DNA of 64,000 nucleotides from Physcomitrium patens. Its lineage: Eukaryota > Streptophyta > Bryopsida > Funariales > Funariaceae. The DNA is taken from the NCBI RefSeq assembly GCF_000002425.4, contig NC_037253.1, positions 621,169 through 685,168 of the forward strand, in the 5' to 3' direction. Below the pieces are notes generated by a model that saw only the letters and a list, made by a program, of their open reading frames with translations, had not been told where the DNA came from and did no database searches. A program made the translations under genes and the position numbers. This document shows positions 1 to 13,137 of the stretch, piece after piece (within the stretch, counting starts at the first letter, position 1; the number at the start of each line of letters is the position of its first letter).

Positions 1-2142
1 TTCTCTCCAACTAGAGATGAGATGAGATGAGAGAGCACAAGACTAGTCAAAACGCCAGGCACTGTGCTCCCAGTGACAGAGGCGCACAGACTAAGCTCTG
101 CACCTACATTGCTTATTCTTTCCATCCTCCTCTCTGCTTCTTGTTTTCTTTTTCTCGGAATATTTCCTAACTGTGGTGTGTTTGGCACACTTCGGTGAGC
201 ACCCATGTCTTCAATGAAGGGCATCTGAAATCAGCATATATATATATATATATATATATAAATATAGGTGTGTGTGTGTGTGTGTGTGAGTGTGTGAGGG
301 GGTGGTAATGGTAAAAAGGCATGGCTGTCACATGAGCATTCCACTGGTTAACAAGGTTTGTAGAACAGTCAAACTACATCTGCAGTGATGAATTGGTGAA
401 ATCTCCAACACCAAATTAAATGGAAATTAGAATGATTAAGGAACAGTGAGATATTTGTTTCACTTTTTTACTTTCTTACTCTTTCACCTTGCTGAGCTTT
501 TTGTTCCATTTTTGGCAAGTTTGTTTTAAGAACTCTCATGTCCACCCCCACCCTTGCCCCCACCTTCCTTATTGTCTGCCTCTCTCTATGCAACCTTTTT
601 TTCCTTTATGATTTTTGAGGTTTTCCTCATTTTTTTGTTTTCTTTTTTCTTTTTTCTTTCTCTCTTTCTATCTTCCTTTTCTATCTTCTTTTCTTTTTCT
701 TTTTTTTTTTTTTTTTAATGCAGCAATTAAAGGAAGAAACAAAATAGTATTTTTCCAGTGTGAAAATGGAGTCAGTTCAAGTGTCAATGGTATTCGAGAA
801 AGCCTCCATCCACTTCTTTGATCTTGTGAGCTTTTAAGTTTTATTCATTTGTTTATTCAACCAACCATAAATGAAGCCAGGTAGCAAGCAGTTCAAATGA
901 AGAACCTCAGGTGCAAATTATCATGTGTTTTGTGTGAACACATGATTCCTAGCTTTCAATGCAATCCAACAACATTCATCTTCTTTAGCGTAAATCATGA
1001 TTTGGCAAGTGCCCAAGATAATAACACTTGAAATTTGATATATTTGGAAGGAGGTAAGTCGTACTAATCTGAAGGATTCAAAATACTCAAGACAGGTAAT
1101 ATTGGAATATACTATGAAAAAATCATCAAAGAGTTTCCTGTAGGACAAAAACTACCCAGTAGTCCACAACAGCTTGAAATGATTCTTAGCTTTGCATACT
1201 TGGAGTAGACTTTTATAGTTTGATATTACTCACAAATACCGTAACTATGTATTTAACGAGAAGTGCATACATTACACAAGCGCTTGATCAGAATCTGTAG
1301 TAAATGACATACTTTAAAAAAATATCTATTTGATTACTAGGATTTCCTTTAATCTATTTGATTTAATTTGATTCTTTTCTTTCTTGTCCAAAAAATTTGA
1401 AACCATGCTGTAAAACCATCAATTTTACTGGAAAAGGTTTTAATGATTTGAATATTTCTTACATGAAATAGTGCAACATATTCATTGCTAAAATACTACA
1501 TTTAAATTACATATCTTAAGACGTTTCATTTTTTATTTGTTTCCGATAGCACGATTTTTAAATATGATAAATAAAAAACTGAACAAAAAGCTGTTTAAAA
1601 GTATATGCATGTTTCCTGTAATATTTACAAATGTTTTATTTTAACCTGCATCAATACCTATATTGATGTATCAATCCTACATGGTGAATGTATACAAATT
1701 TTTTTATATACAAAATATATATTATATATATCATACCATGATATATATAATATATGAAGATAATAAAAAAATAACAAATATAAGGATTCAAGTCACATTG
1801 TAGTAGAATTTTTTTATTGATACATCTATGAATTAGTTTATATATATATATATATATATATACTTCTACTATTAGATAATATCAAATTAAAATCTATAAT
1901 ATAATAATTCTTCTAATTTTCTTGAGTTTTAAAATACATCATCTAAATTAAATTTAAATTGTGCATCAATAGCAAAAGCTTTGCTGCTTTGCTCATTAAT
2001 ATAAGTAAATACTTTGCTCTACCTAAATCCACTACAATGCATCTATAAGTTAAAATAATAATTTATTATTATTAAACATTTGATCAATATCATATTAAGG
2101 TTTCTTTTTACTTCTTTACGGTATTCATTTTAAAAGACCCTA

Positions 2143-2180
<38 letters not shown>

Positions 2181-2808
2181 AAAATGCACCAATTTTTAAT
2201 TGATTCTTAACTTTTTAAATTATGAAATTTTTAAATGTTTTTCTTCTAAGACTACCATATTTTTATTTATTTGTATATAATTATTTCAAGACATTTTGCC
2301 ATTACATCTTCCACATTTTTTTGAAAAATAATTAAAATTAATAATATCAAATTATATTCCTATTACTATTTTGTGTATTTAATTTTTATTAAAGTTGAAT
2401 TTTAGTGATTCTTTTAATGATATCATAAGATTTCTTCATAACTTTTTAAAAAAATGAATAGTTAACTTATTCTTTTTTTTAATGATAGGAGGTCAAATAA
2501 TTAATTTTTAAATAAAATTTAACATATGTAGTTCTTTAATATATTATATGATATTTTAGTATAAAAATTAGAAATAATAAAGATAAAAAGAAACTATAAT
2601 ATTTTAATATTTTAATATATTTCTATTTTAAATAATTAAATACCATAATTATGACTTATAATTAATATTTTATATAATATTTTCGAAATTTCTATTTTAA
2701 AATATGTTATTTTTATTTTAAACTAATTAATTTTATACAATAATTACTTATTAAAATCAATACTAGAATATTTTTTATATATATTTTTTTATATAAATAT
2801 AATTTTAT

Positions 2809-2841
<33 letters not shown>

Positions 2842-3445
2842 GTATTTACTCATGATTATTTTTATTTTTCCTATTCAATAATTTAAAATTATACTTTAAT
2901 AAGATAACCACTCTAATATTTGTAATAAGAGGATTCAAACTTATTATTTTTAGGCAACCAAATATCATGAATCATTCAAAATTTCATCTAATCAAATATC
3001 ACCATTCAAACTTAAATATTATTTTTAAGTTTCTAAAGTATGACTTAATAATTAAATGACATATCAAGTGAAATCTAGTTAATCTAATATGTCAACTTAA
3101 CATTTAATAACAAACCTTTTCATTTTTTTTAATTATTCATTATGTCTCCAAAAAAAATCCTAAATCCTACAAAGAATGGCAATGGATGTCATTTCAATGT
3201 AAATGAATATATCACAATTGTTAGCTAGCTAGAAGATTCAATAAATTTCAAAAAATTATACGCTTCTAATAAGATAGAGGTATGCAAGAAGCAAATGAGC
3301 AAGAATGGAGCTTTGGTGCAACACGCTGCCTAAGCAAATAAGGCATTGAAAGGCAAGTTCAATTTTTTTGCAACAAATATGCAAAGTCAATTGTGTACTT
3401 TTAAAGCCAAATTTGTGGTTACATATGATTGGTCACTAGATACGT
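1..3445. other. AT-rich intergenic DNA with dinucleotide microsatellites
   Basis: I see no supportable gene here. The first 300 bases are moderately GC-rich and may be the edge of a gene lying outside the window. The rest is strongly AT-rich and non-coding in all frames, apart from short chance reading frames. It contains (TA)n/(TG)n tracts at about 236-296 and (TA)n tracts at about 1,839-1,862, 2,147-2,177 and 2,816-2,841. A pyrimidine-rich stretch at 600-716 produces a spurious Phe/Ser-rich frame. Confidence 0.6.
236..296. repeat. (TA)n followed by (GT)n compound microsatellite
   Basis: About 12 TA units run directly into about 12 GT units, with slight interruption. This is a typical plant intergenic simple repeat. 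Confidence 0.9.
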
Positions 3446-4790
3446 TGTCATGATATAACATGACTAATAGGTGAAAGAGTGTAGAAATTATTATAATGTA
3501 GGAGATCTTAATTCAAAGTACTAGAGCAAATTATCTTAGAAATATAGTTAATAGTAAAAAGGGTTGTAAAACTAAAAGGTTTCAATGTTGCTTTTTTAGA
3601 AAGGTGACTTCTACTTACTTTGTAGGACCATAAATAAGATAAAATAAAGTAGATTAGAAAAATAAATGATATAGGCATCTTTAAAAGGAAGTTAAGAGTA
3701 AATTCTAGCAAAATTTACTTAAAAAAACTTGATATTGATACCCGGAGAGGGCCAGTTATGAACCAGAGTCAAAATCAGACCCTAAGGCACATAACCAAGT
3801 CTCGACGACAATTTTGGGATTCTTTTACAAATCTAAGAATGGGATTTGATAGCAAACTAGATATTTTTTTTATGAGCATTGGTTTTGGATGATTTGAATT
3901 TGTTATGACTTTGTAAGAGCTTTACAAAGTCAAGTTTGTTTTTGGATGACTTGAATTTTGTGAAATAAAATAGGATTGATGTTTCTAGTGATTTCAAGAG
4001 TTTTGTAATAGATCTATTAGTGAAATTTTGTGGGTTAATGTTCATAGTTGTGCTTAATATGTGTTGTGAATCTTAGCTCAATCTAATAGTTTAATTGAGG
4101 ATTATTGGGGTTTAAGTGGGTCTAGGTCTCAAAAAGTAGAATTTTAGGTCCGGTGAGGGTTTTTAAGATTTTTTGCAATCTACTAGTTGGATTGGAATGA
4201 AATTTGTGTATAAGTATATTAGACTTGTTTTCCTATGTGTTTGAGAATTTTGAGATCAACCAAATGGTGATAAAGAGAGATATTGACTCTCGAAGATTGG
4301 CATCAAGGTCGGAGAAGGAGGCCAGCTAATATCCAGACACGTTTTTGAGGCTATCATCTATTTGGTAATTCCGATCCTTTTTAAAAAAAAATTGTGCTTG
4401 TTGCCAACTTAATTGTTAAAAAGCATGCAAATTTTGAGTTAAGATCAATAATTCATTTATTAGTAATTGAGATTTAAATCTGTTATAGGAATTACTAGGA
4501 TTTGATTTAGGATTTGGTTAGGGTTTGATTTAAGATTAGGGTTTGGTTTAGGATTTAGGATTTGGTTAGGATTTGATTAGGATTTGATTTAGGATTAGGG
4601 TTTGATTTAGGATTTAGGATTTGAAGTTGACTCCTGCATCTTTGATTTATTTTTTACTTTTTTATATATCTTATTTAAGTTCTTCTCTTTAATAAAGTTT
4701 TACTTATAATAGTTCTTTTATAATTCCTCAAAGGTGCTCTATAAATCCATGTTTGCTAATCAATACTAAACTTAGATATAATATGCAATA
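3446..4790 (+). repeat. Solo-LTR-like copy of the inner gypsy element family
   Basis: This segment matches, in inverted orientation, the LTR at 49,267-50,781. Shared landmarks in the same order are a GATACC(C/T)(G/A)GAGAGG block near 3,737, the stretch around TTTTGAGTT(A/G)A near 4,432, and the degenerate GGATTT(A/G)G repeat array. The start is placed at a TGTCATGATATAACATGAC stretch that aligns with the start of the other LTR. The end is approximate. No gag or pol sequence follows, so it is either a solo LTR or a truncated end. LTRs of this family are about 1.3-1.5 kb; this copy is about 1.35 kb. Confidence 0.6.
4495..4625 (+). repeat. Degenerate telomere-like (GGATTTA/GG) interspersed array
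   Basis: About 130 bp consist of variants of GGATTTGATTTAGG and TTAGGGTTTG, resembling interstitial remnants of the plant telomere unit TTTAGGG. The array lies inside the LTR copy at 3,446-4,790. A more diverged, complementary version lies at about 49,620-49,760 inside the related minus-strand LTR. It therefore travels with the transposon family and does not mark a former chromosome end. Confidence 0.65.
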
Positions 4791-5444
4791 CTTGATAATT
4801 CAAAGAGGTATTGAGTCTAGGAGGGAAAAGGGAGGAGAAAAGTGTATTGATAGAATCCACCAAACAACTCATGAATCATAAATCCCACTATATTACATCC
4901 CAAAATTTTGGTCCTCTATCGGCACTTCTCTTGTATTAAAATCACTAATTATCAATAAATCACTTCTTCCAACATCCTAAATCTTTGTTCTTACACATAT
5001 TAATTTCAATTTAGATTATTATTATATATAGATATAATACACAAGGCATACTAGCTATATGTGAAAAACTAAACTTTAGTTGCTCATTTTCTTGGTTTTT
5101 CATGTATTCTATTTTTTATAATTTTAGAAACCTTGGGATAATACAATTCATTATATAACATTGTAAAGGCAAGTAAAACTATATTAAGAACCAAAATATT
5201 TTTTTAAAATTTTTATTTGCACAATATATAAAAAAATACTATGTATTTAAAATATTGATTGCCAAATATGCTAAATCCTAAACTGCCTCAGAATAAACTA
5301 GTCTAAATTATGCATTTGTAAAACATCAAATGCATAATTGTATATCATTGTTTTATTCATTTTTTTTTTTAAAGGAGAATTACCACTCTCAATGTAACAT
5401 CAAAATTTTCTTATGGCTCTTTCTCAATCTCCATAAATTTAGTT

Positions 5445-5925
5445 ATCTACATGTCATCTAAATTGACCAATATAGTATGTAAAACTAAAAATATAAAAAA
5501 TTTAGTCTACAAAAAACTTCATATTTATATCATAAATGAGCTGGATATGGACTTTTCTAAGCAAAGTCCAACTGCTTTTTAAAATCCCAATACAATATTT
5601 ATTTGTAACTTGGGCTTTTGCCAAACAATAATTAAACTTCTTATTTATTAACTAACTAGCATTTGGAATCTTATCGCTACAAATTTCCATTTGACTTATA
5701 TTATATACTGAGTCTATAAAGAAATAATGTCCATCATCAAAGTATTTTTTGGAGTTTTTGAATATCCTCATCTTCTTCAATATTGTTAAGTTTGGACACA
5801 ATCTAAGCCAACCTATGATTAGCTCAATAATATAGCAATCAAGGTCACACACAACCTAGGTATTCATAACATACTTCTTCTTTAAGTCAAAAAATACATT
5901 GTCGTCATTCTTTAGGTAATGGCTC
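5445..5925 (-). pseudogene. PIF/Harbinger-type DDE transposase fossil
   Basis: Read on the minus strand from about 5,925, the translation runs through KKKYVMNT, a stop, VVCDLDCYI, then IIGWLRLCPNLTILKKMRIF, then YFDDGHYFFIDSVY. After a stop near 5,652 it continues in another frame with a segment containing YCIGILKSSWTLLRKVHIQL. This order matches the DDE_Tnp_4 (PIF/Harbinger/HARBI1) core: a VCD-type first aspartate, a GWPGS-type loop, an LGDS-Y-type second aspartate about 43 residues later, and an E/H-IGILK-RW block that normally carries the catalytic glutamate. Here the residue before YCIGILK is Lys, so the acidic residue appears lost. At least two in-frame stops and a frameshift make it non-functional. 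I could not define terminal inverted repeats or a target duplication. The family assignment rests on motif order recalled from the family. Confidence 0.65.
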
Positions 5926-8100
5926 AAAAAAAATTTATTTCATTGATAAGTCTGATATAATTGTTAAATCCTAGAAGACTAAATGACTAACTAATCTAAA
6001 GCCTTTGGATAGTATTTGGCTATTGCATATATTAATATTTGAGTGGAAAAATTGCTTGAATCACTTGATTTACAAATATATATACTATGTTGTTGCCAAT
6101 ACCCTAGGCCCTTCGTAATTCACCAATGTTGGCTCTATTATTGTATGATTGAAGGCACCTTAGTACTATAGCCAATTATCATGCAATTTTATTTTGAGAG
6201 CAATGGCTCTTATTTTTGAAAATACGGTGGTCTTTTATGGTTGAAAATACTATCTAAAAGCCTTCTCTTGATGTTTTTGTAGTTTGTCAAAATTGAGCAT
6301 TAAGCTTGGATATAAAATGATTCATAACTTAATCAATCAATTTAGATATAATATTTTGAGTGAACATGTATTAAGTACTATTGATTGTGCCATGAACCAC
6401 CGCAAGTTTATTTACATTATCAAACTCAAAGAAGTTGTCTTCAAACATGTTTTCAACTTCTTTGTATTGTTCTTCATTAGTTAAGAAAGTAAATAATATT
6501 TCTTTGTCATAAAGGATCTAATGCTTTTTGGAGCGCCAATACATTATAAGGTAGCAGTATTATATGCAATCCAAAAGTTTTAGGATTTGTTTTTTTCAAA
6601 GCATAGAAGAAGGACAAGATTGCAGTGTGCTATGGAATCAAAGAGATTTAGGATTTCAATTTTTTTGGAGTGCAAAGGCTTGGTAAGTCAGCAATGTGGT
6701 ATAGATTCAAAGAGGGTAGAGAACTGACACAAGCTACATGGTTTAAGATATTTCATGCATCTTTTTTGTGATACTTTGATTTCAAAATCATCTTTTTTAC
6801 AAGATAAGTAAGTCTAAATCCCCTTAATGATTGTATTTGATATTGCTATTTTATTTATATATATACAGACATATATAATATCATTTTTATTTCTTGGTAA
6901 TGTATTTTTGAATTTAAAGGGTTATAAATTTGCCAAAGAAGAGTCAAGAGAACATAGAAGCAATGTTTCAGTCCTATGGACTTGTGGATTGTACATTAAA
7001 TTGGAGCTTTAACTCCAAAACAACCACATGGACACCTGGTCTTGAATATGATCAAAAACTCTAATCAAAAGCAACTCATTCTTTGCATGGAAGTGTCATG
7101 GTATTTGACCAATATCATCTACAACTATTATTATTTTATTTTTTTTCTTAATTTTCATCATGTATATTTATATTTAAAAAGAAAAATTATAAATTATCTA
7201 TTAGAATTAGTAAATATTTTTAAAATAATAATACTACAATCATCTCATTTATTTGTGAATATTTCAAGGGTTGATTTTGTGTGGGTTGAGTTGGAAAATG
7301 AGTGAAGTAAAGCTAAAGGATTGGATTTTTAATGTGCTGATTTAGTCATTTTCCCATCATAATGTTTGCATTTCTAGAGGTAAATATTTGAACGCCTATA
7401 AATAGGATCTCACATATTTCATACAATGAAGAAAAAAATTATGCAACTTTTTTCTTATTATTATTACCAGTTAAAGTAGCAACTCTAAGAAAATTACACT
7501 TATTTAAAACATTGCTTGATTGCAAACATATACTTATTAGCACCATTTAATAGATGTAAAGGCCAGATTATTGTGACAAAAAATGTGACAAATTGCATTT
7601 TAAAAGCATGTAAAACTGAAACCTTGAAATACATTTACTAAACTTCTTTAAATAAACCTGTGAGTGGTATTAATTACATATATATTTCATTAAGATTAGA
7701 AATTTCATAGCAATTGGTGCATATTACACAATAATCCACAAAACTAATCGTCATTAGAAAACAATCAATATTGACATCATCCATCTATACCAAGTGCACA
7801 TCTTCTAGATTCTATTCTATTTTTGTTCTGAAATTTTAGATATTAAAAACAAAAATGCAATTGGATGAAACAAATATTAGGTTACAAGTACACGCCAGTA
7901 CTAATCAGTTTTTTGATAAAGTAATAAGATAACAATGGTAATAAATCTACCAGCTGTTGCTCTGACATATGCAACAAACCATCAATTATAGGTTGATGGT
8001 CAAGCACGTGGAATAACAACGACCACAAAACCTTCATCGGTATGAGATGAGGCATAGGCATAACCTCCTTTAGACTAACACTAGAGGAACCTCAAGCTTC
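5926..8100. other. AT-rich intergenic DNA, no gene recognised
   Basis: No coding region is convincing here. A minus-strand stretch around 6,380-6,480 reads NEEQYKEVENMFEDNFFEF without a stop and could be a further decayed transposon fragment upstream of the Harbinger fossil, but no family is recognisable. Confidence 0.5.
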
Positions 8101-9645
8101 GATCGCCGAAACGGCGAGTACGCAAGTCATCGGTTGATAGCAATCAGGCATCACACCCAAACTACGAACTCACAGCAAGGACACAGCAGATTGAGATTCC
8201 AAGTTTCCAGAGCCACAAGGAAGCACTCATGGTTCAATTGATTGCAGGAATCAGCAATTGGTACCAGCAGAGCAGAATGATGCCCACAAAACCAAATGGG
8301 TCTTTCGACAAGAGCAATGATTTGCTGCAATCACCTTCGGGAAGGACACTAGGAGCTGGGTTGAATGCAAATGGGTAATACGCTGCGAGAGATGGCATTC
8401 CGTAACCGCGGTGGCTTGCAATGAAATCTCCCATGGGACACCCTCACGTGCCATGCAGCAGCCTCTGCACCCAACAGTCTGTTGGTTTTGGTGACTTTAC
8501 ATCCTAGCTTAAGGTGCTTCAAAACTCTTGAGATTCAATGCTGGATACTGCTTAATATATATATATATATATATATATTCACATGCACCGGAAACTGCAG
8601 AAACCACTCGCATTCGAGTCCAGGATTGTCTCACAATTTTCTAATGTTGTCGTTCCAGTCCATTGCCGTAATCTTTGGGTTGTTCATCGGAACCTCCATA
8701 ACATGTCCAAATCTTCAGGCCCCCTGCACATATCGACTTAGTGTTCGAGCTCGAGCTTTGTTTACGGGGTTCATTGATATAGCCTTCGTGTTCATTCTCG
8801 AAGGCAATCAGAACCGACATTCACAAATCTCTGCAACCGTGAACTTGAGAATCAGATTGGTTGGTTGAGTAACAACGGTAAAGGAGAATCCTGTGAATCA
8901 TCATTAAAATCAAGCAACTCGTTTCCCAACGAGTGCTAAGTTTTCTCCTCGTAGCACTGCTGGAATCCTCGCACCACGCTCCTCTAACTTGTAACTTAGG
9001 TCGAACAAGGTATGCAGGTAGGCGGGAGTTACTGAATAGATTGTACTGACCAAATCACGGGTCATTGAAATGGCAACATTCGGAGGAATAAAAGGCCTCC
9101 ACCGAGGACCACTTGCCGCAAAGAGCTTAAGAATAAGAGTGTGGGTCCGACGTGGGAAACGAGAGTCAAAAGATAAAAGGGTCTTTCCGCATTGGAAGGC
9201 TCCAGAGAGAGACCAGCACATGATTTCTTTTTATTCGAAGAGCTACTTGTCGCATAACTTTATTACAACCGACACTTTCCTCTCTGAATACTCCAGTTCA
9301 GTTCGTGGAGCTTGAGATAAGAGCAAATTACAAATATCATGAGCGAGATAACTGTAGTTCCAACCATGAAGTTGAGAAGTGGTAGTTCACCCATTTGTTT
9401 TCTACATAAATATTCCTGAAGAAACAAGCCCACATGACAACATAGCTACCTCATATTTCTCATGGTCAAAAAAATTGAACATTTGTGTTGTAGCTAAGTT
9501 AGGCAACCTTGCCCCTCAAGAGGACGTTAGCATAGCATTCGATGTTGTGGGTTGGGTCCGACATGGATTTGTGCGGCTACGAAAAAAGATAAAAATACCG
9601 AACACATCAAATTTTCAAGGACGACGTACAATGCGAGACGAAGGC
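8101..9645. other. GC-richer flank downstream of the methyltransferase-fold gene, unassigned
   Basis: Base composition rises at about 8,100, marking the edge of the gene island. The stretch lies 3' of the gene ending at 9,646 and may include its 3' UTR. Overlapping frames are open on both strands, such as minus-strand 8,234-8,434 and 8,910-9,221. None resembles a family I know, and none links to the upstream gene by a clear splice pattern. A (TA)n microsatellite sits at about 8,554-8,579. Confidence 0.5.
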
Positions 9646-11719
9646 TCAGTAGATTGGCAACCAACCGTACACGGTGTCCCTCAATGTTATGGGCAGGGCT
9701 TGCTCCCAAGCTTGGCAGTCAGGGGAGGGACCTGTCAGAGCTACAGAGTTATTCGATTTTCCAGGAAATTCGAATCGGAGGACCTCGTTAAGGAAAATCT
9801 TGGCTAATGCGTGGATTGTTTCCTCCATTGTCGTATTACCATCCTTAGCATGCTTCCCATCTGCTTCCACACAAGAACCTCCACAATTGACCATGATGCG
9901 ACCTGTAAAATCGTAACTTTTGTTATTCTCATTAGCAATTTATAAGAGCTAAGCACAAGTTTCACGTTCGTTATAAACTAGTCAATATCATCTCCTATGA
10001 TCAGCCGCCAAGAGACGTTAAATAATCGAACCGGAGACCATTACATCTCCCGGAAGCCATCTAAGAAGCCTTCTGCATACCGCAGCTAAACTGCAGCTAT
10101 TATCTACGATGCAGTTACACGTTTTAGAGTTTAGAAATGGTGATCGGGAATGAAAAGGTTATCGCCTGGAAGCTCATAACGAATAATATCCATTTGAGAG
10201 CAATTAGATCTACAGTTCACTGGAATTCACTTCATTGTCCCGAGTCCCGTACTATTTAATGGGGATCCTGTAGCAAACTACTAAAAAGACATCACAGACC
10301 ACCATCCTGAAGAAATGCTGGCTATGATTGATTTTGCTACTTACCTCCTGGCTTCAGTTGTTCACGAAGGTGCTGCCAAGTTTGAGGCTGCTGAAGGGCA
10401 GGTATCACCGCTCCATCGCTAAACAAGTCAACAATGAGGCCTGCAAAACCTTCCTCCGTTGGTGCTTTACAGCTAAGGGCATCGCCTATATGCACTACTA
10501 ACCTCCCAATGTCATTTGAGTTAGTTCCTGGACTGCCTGCAAGACACAAAACTACAAAGTATAAGCCAGTATTAACTTACAAATTATTCAAAGAATCTCG
10601 AACATATATCGGTTGTGATTGAAACTACTGTTCAGATTTAAAAAATCCTCAAAGTACCTGTAATTATGGATCCTTCATCTGCCAATTGTGATGCATCTTC
10701 TTCCAATTCAAACGCAGATCTTCCATTGACGGGCGGTTTTCCTTCTTCTAGCTCTTTCATGTCAAAAAATTGTCGGGCAACCATGACGACGGAAGCGTCA
10801 AGTTCCCAGCCATGTAAGTTGATATGGGGCCAAAATTGGTGGATCATCCGCGCAGCAGTGCCAGCTCCAAGACCAAGAATCCCCACAGGGCCATCAGGAA
10901 TAATAGGGGGTAGCGAGGCGAAGATATCATAGTAAGAGCTTGTGATCAATTTGTAAGGGTGGTACACACTCTGTATATTACCAGACCTGTCAAGGAGAAG
11001 GAGCTTACAGCCGGCCAATGGATGTTCAGATCTTCTTGAAACCTCCAAGACCTGTACAAAGTTATACCTGAGCAAATTGGAATCGGGATCCGCGTTAAAT
11101 TGATAACTAGAACCATAACTATTTGATTGATATAAACTATGCGTAAAAACACACAGCAGCATTTGGCGAAGATGAGCGATTCTTCGAGCAAATTTGAGCC
11201 AATCCAACTGTCAAGAAACTTCAACCCAACAATCAAGAATCTTCAGCGCCCTTAGCGAAATTCACCCAAAATGGCTCTATTATACAGGCCCCGCAAATAC
11301 GCAAGTATGCGAACTTACACGGATTGGAATTTTGCAAGCACCCGTACGTCTTCGTCAGATAAGTCACTCTCCCACGCGTCTTTCTCGACTCCAGCAGAGG
11401 TTTTATCCTCGATGAGCTCGTCCTCAGTGGGTGCCCAAACTCTCTCGTCATCTGCGCACTGAACTCCAAAACATCTAGGTTTCCTCTTCCATCCACCTCC
11501 CTCGACCACAACTGCTCTCCCTAAAGTTCGTTCCGTTGGTAAACCACTGCCGCGAAAATAAAGTGACAGCCCACCAGCAAGACTTCTCCTAGACCATGGC
11601 AAACAAGTAGAAAGAAGCCTCAGAGACGGCTGAGTGACAAATGAAACACACTGAAGTGCAGGCCTGCCGCCTGAATCGCTGAAATGCGGCGCATGCCGAC
11701 GTGGGGAGAGCTGATGCAT
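9646..11719 (-). CDS. Spermidine-synthase-like SAM-dependent methyltransferase-fold protein, probably plastid
   Basis: Four exons join in frame: 11,719-11,321, 11,051-10,658, 10,536-10,345 and 9,902-9,646. All have GT/AG borders and total 1,242 nt (413 aa). The first ~85 residues are rich in Arg, Ser, Leu and Pro with few acids, like a chloroplast transit peptide. An acidic segment follows (WESDLSDEDVRVLAKFQS). The core holds the SAM-binding glycine motif GILGLGAGTAARMI, the following acidic strand GWELDASVVMVARQFF, GDAL, a GFAGLIVDLFSDG strand-4 motif and LKPGGRIMVNCGG. This layout is that of a conserved plant family annotated as spermidine-synthase-like or methyltransferase-like. It lacks the clear aminopropyltransferase active-site signature, so polyamine synthesis is not implied. 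The only Met in exon 1 is the first residue, which fixes the start within this exon. Substrate unknown. Confidence 0.85.
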
Positions 11720-13137
11720 AGCGAATGGTGATCACAGGGCCATAGCCACGATTGCTGCCGCGGTTTTCAGTATCCGCTACGCTTGAGTGAACATACCAGC
11801 AAAGCACACGTAGAACTCCAAAACTTCTTATCCTGGAGCGAAAAGAACTTGAGCACTTAGATTCTCAGCCACTTAAAGGGGCGAACATTCACGCCCACCT
11901 TACAGTAGATGCAGGAGTCCCGCCATATCCACTACGTAAATCCGATTTGAAAGTTTGAAAACGAGGAGCTCATATACAACGTGGGTTTTCTACAATGAAA
12001 TTCTAGGTCTAAAAGATTGTGGCATATCCGTCAGTATGTGCGCAGATCAGGTAGTTGCACATCTCTCACGAGCTCGACTTTCCATAACGTTAACAGACTT
12101 GACACTGTATTTACTGATTCGAAGACGAAACATATTCTTGTAGACACATTCACTGAAACAATTGTATACAATTCTGCAAATAGGCTGGTTGGGAAACCTG
12201 TATATATCTAAAATTGCACTCCAGAAGATCTTCAGACAAAGTTAATATGAGTAGTAAAGTCTGTTAAGGGTTCAACTCATGGGCACAAGTGTGCCGTAAG
12301 CGAAGAATTGAATTCGACTTCAATGTGAGAAGTTTCGACAACTTCCAATTTAGCTGAGGTACAGTTGGGAAATATTGCCTTTGGGCAAATTGCAGCGGTT
12401 AACCATTTGTGCATGAAGCATAAGCATATACCGATGTTTAGGTGCAAATCTCTTCAAAGAACTCCACTTTCCGACAAACTGTTGATTAAACATAGCGAGA
12501 AAACAGAGACATCAAAACGACACAAGAAGTGTACTGAAATTAAGGTTGTGCTTATTGGAGACAAGAAGTCTAATCGTTAAGTAGAAACATGCAAACTGTG
12601 GAAATATGGAATGTCACTTAACAATCCCAAACAAATGAACAAGCATAGGAAACAAGGACTTAACAATCCTAAACAAATGAACACGCAATTTTGGAGAATT
12701 CCTAAAATGATGAAAAAAACGTTATAATTTTATGCGAGTCAAAACTTCACTTTCTTCGATACCGAATTGCTTTTCTACATCAATAAAGTCATAAATAATT
12801 TATATCATGGCACTTTCCAAAGGAAAAGAAAAACTAAATCAGGATGTGCAACATCTGACTATCATTCGATGTAATTGTAACTGTGCACCCATGATGTGAT
12901 GCCAACTTTAATATCTCAGCAGACTACCCATCACCTTGAAAACCCGTCCGGGTAAGGTAAAATTGGAGTATGAAGAAAAGTTAATGAACACAGGTACTCT
13001 GCGTGGGTTGTAGAACATCGAAATCCCACATGGTGAAAAAAGTAGGATGAAAGTTAAATTGCCGAACTTGAAGATTCGTCAGTGAGCTGTCCCGTTTGAT
13101 AATAGAATTGATTCAGTGTCCTTCTGCGAAAGTGATG
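11720..13137. other. Intergenic spacer between the methyltransferase-fold gene and CCT1
   Basis: This 1.4 kb holds the presumed promoter and 5' leader of the minus-strand gene starting at 11,719 and the 3' UTR of CCT1 ending at 13,138. No ORF is convincing and I could not assign a TATA box or other element confidently. A 29-bp direct repeat with two or three mismatches occurs at 12,616-12,644 and 12,658-12,686. Confidence 0.5.

Noticed and set aside
8234-8454. Minus-strand frames as terminal exon of a gene
   Set aside because: Two overlapping frames are open with no family similarity, and I could not connect them to an upstream exon with consistent phase.
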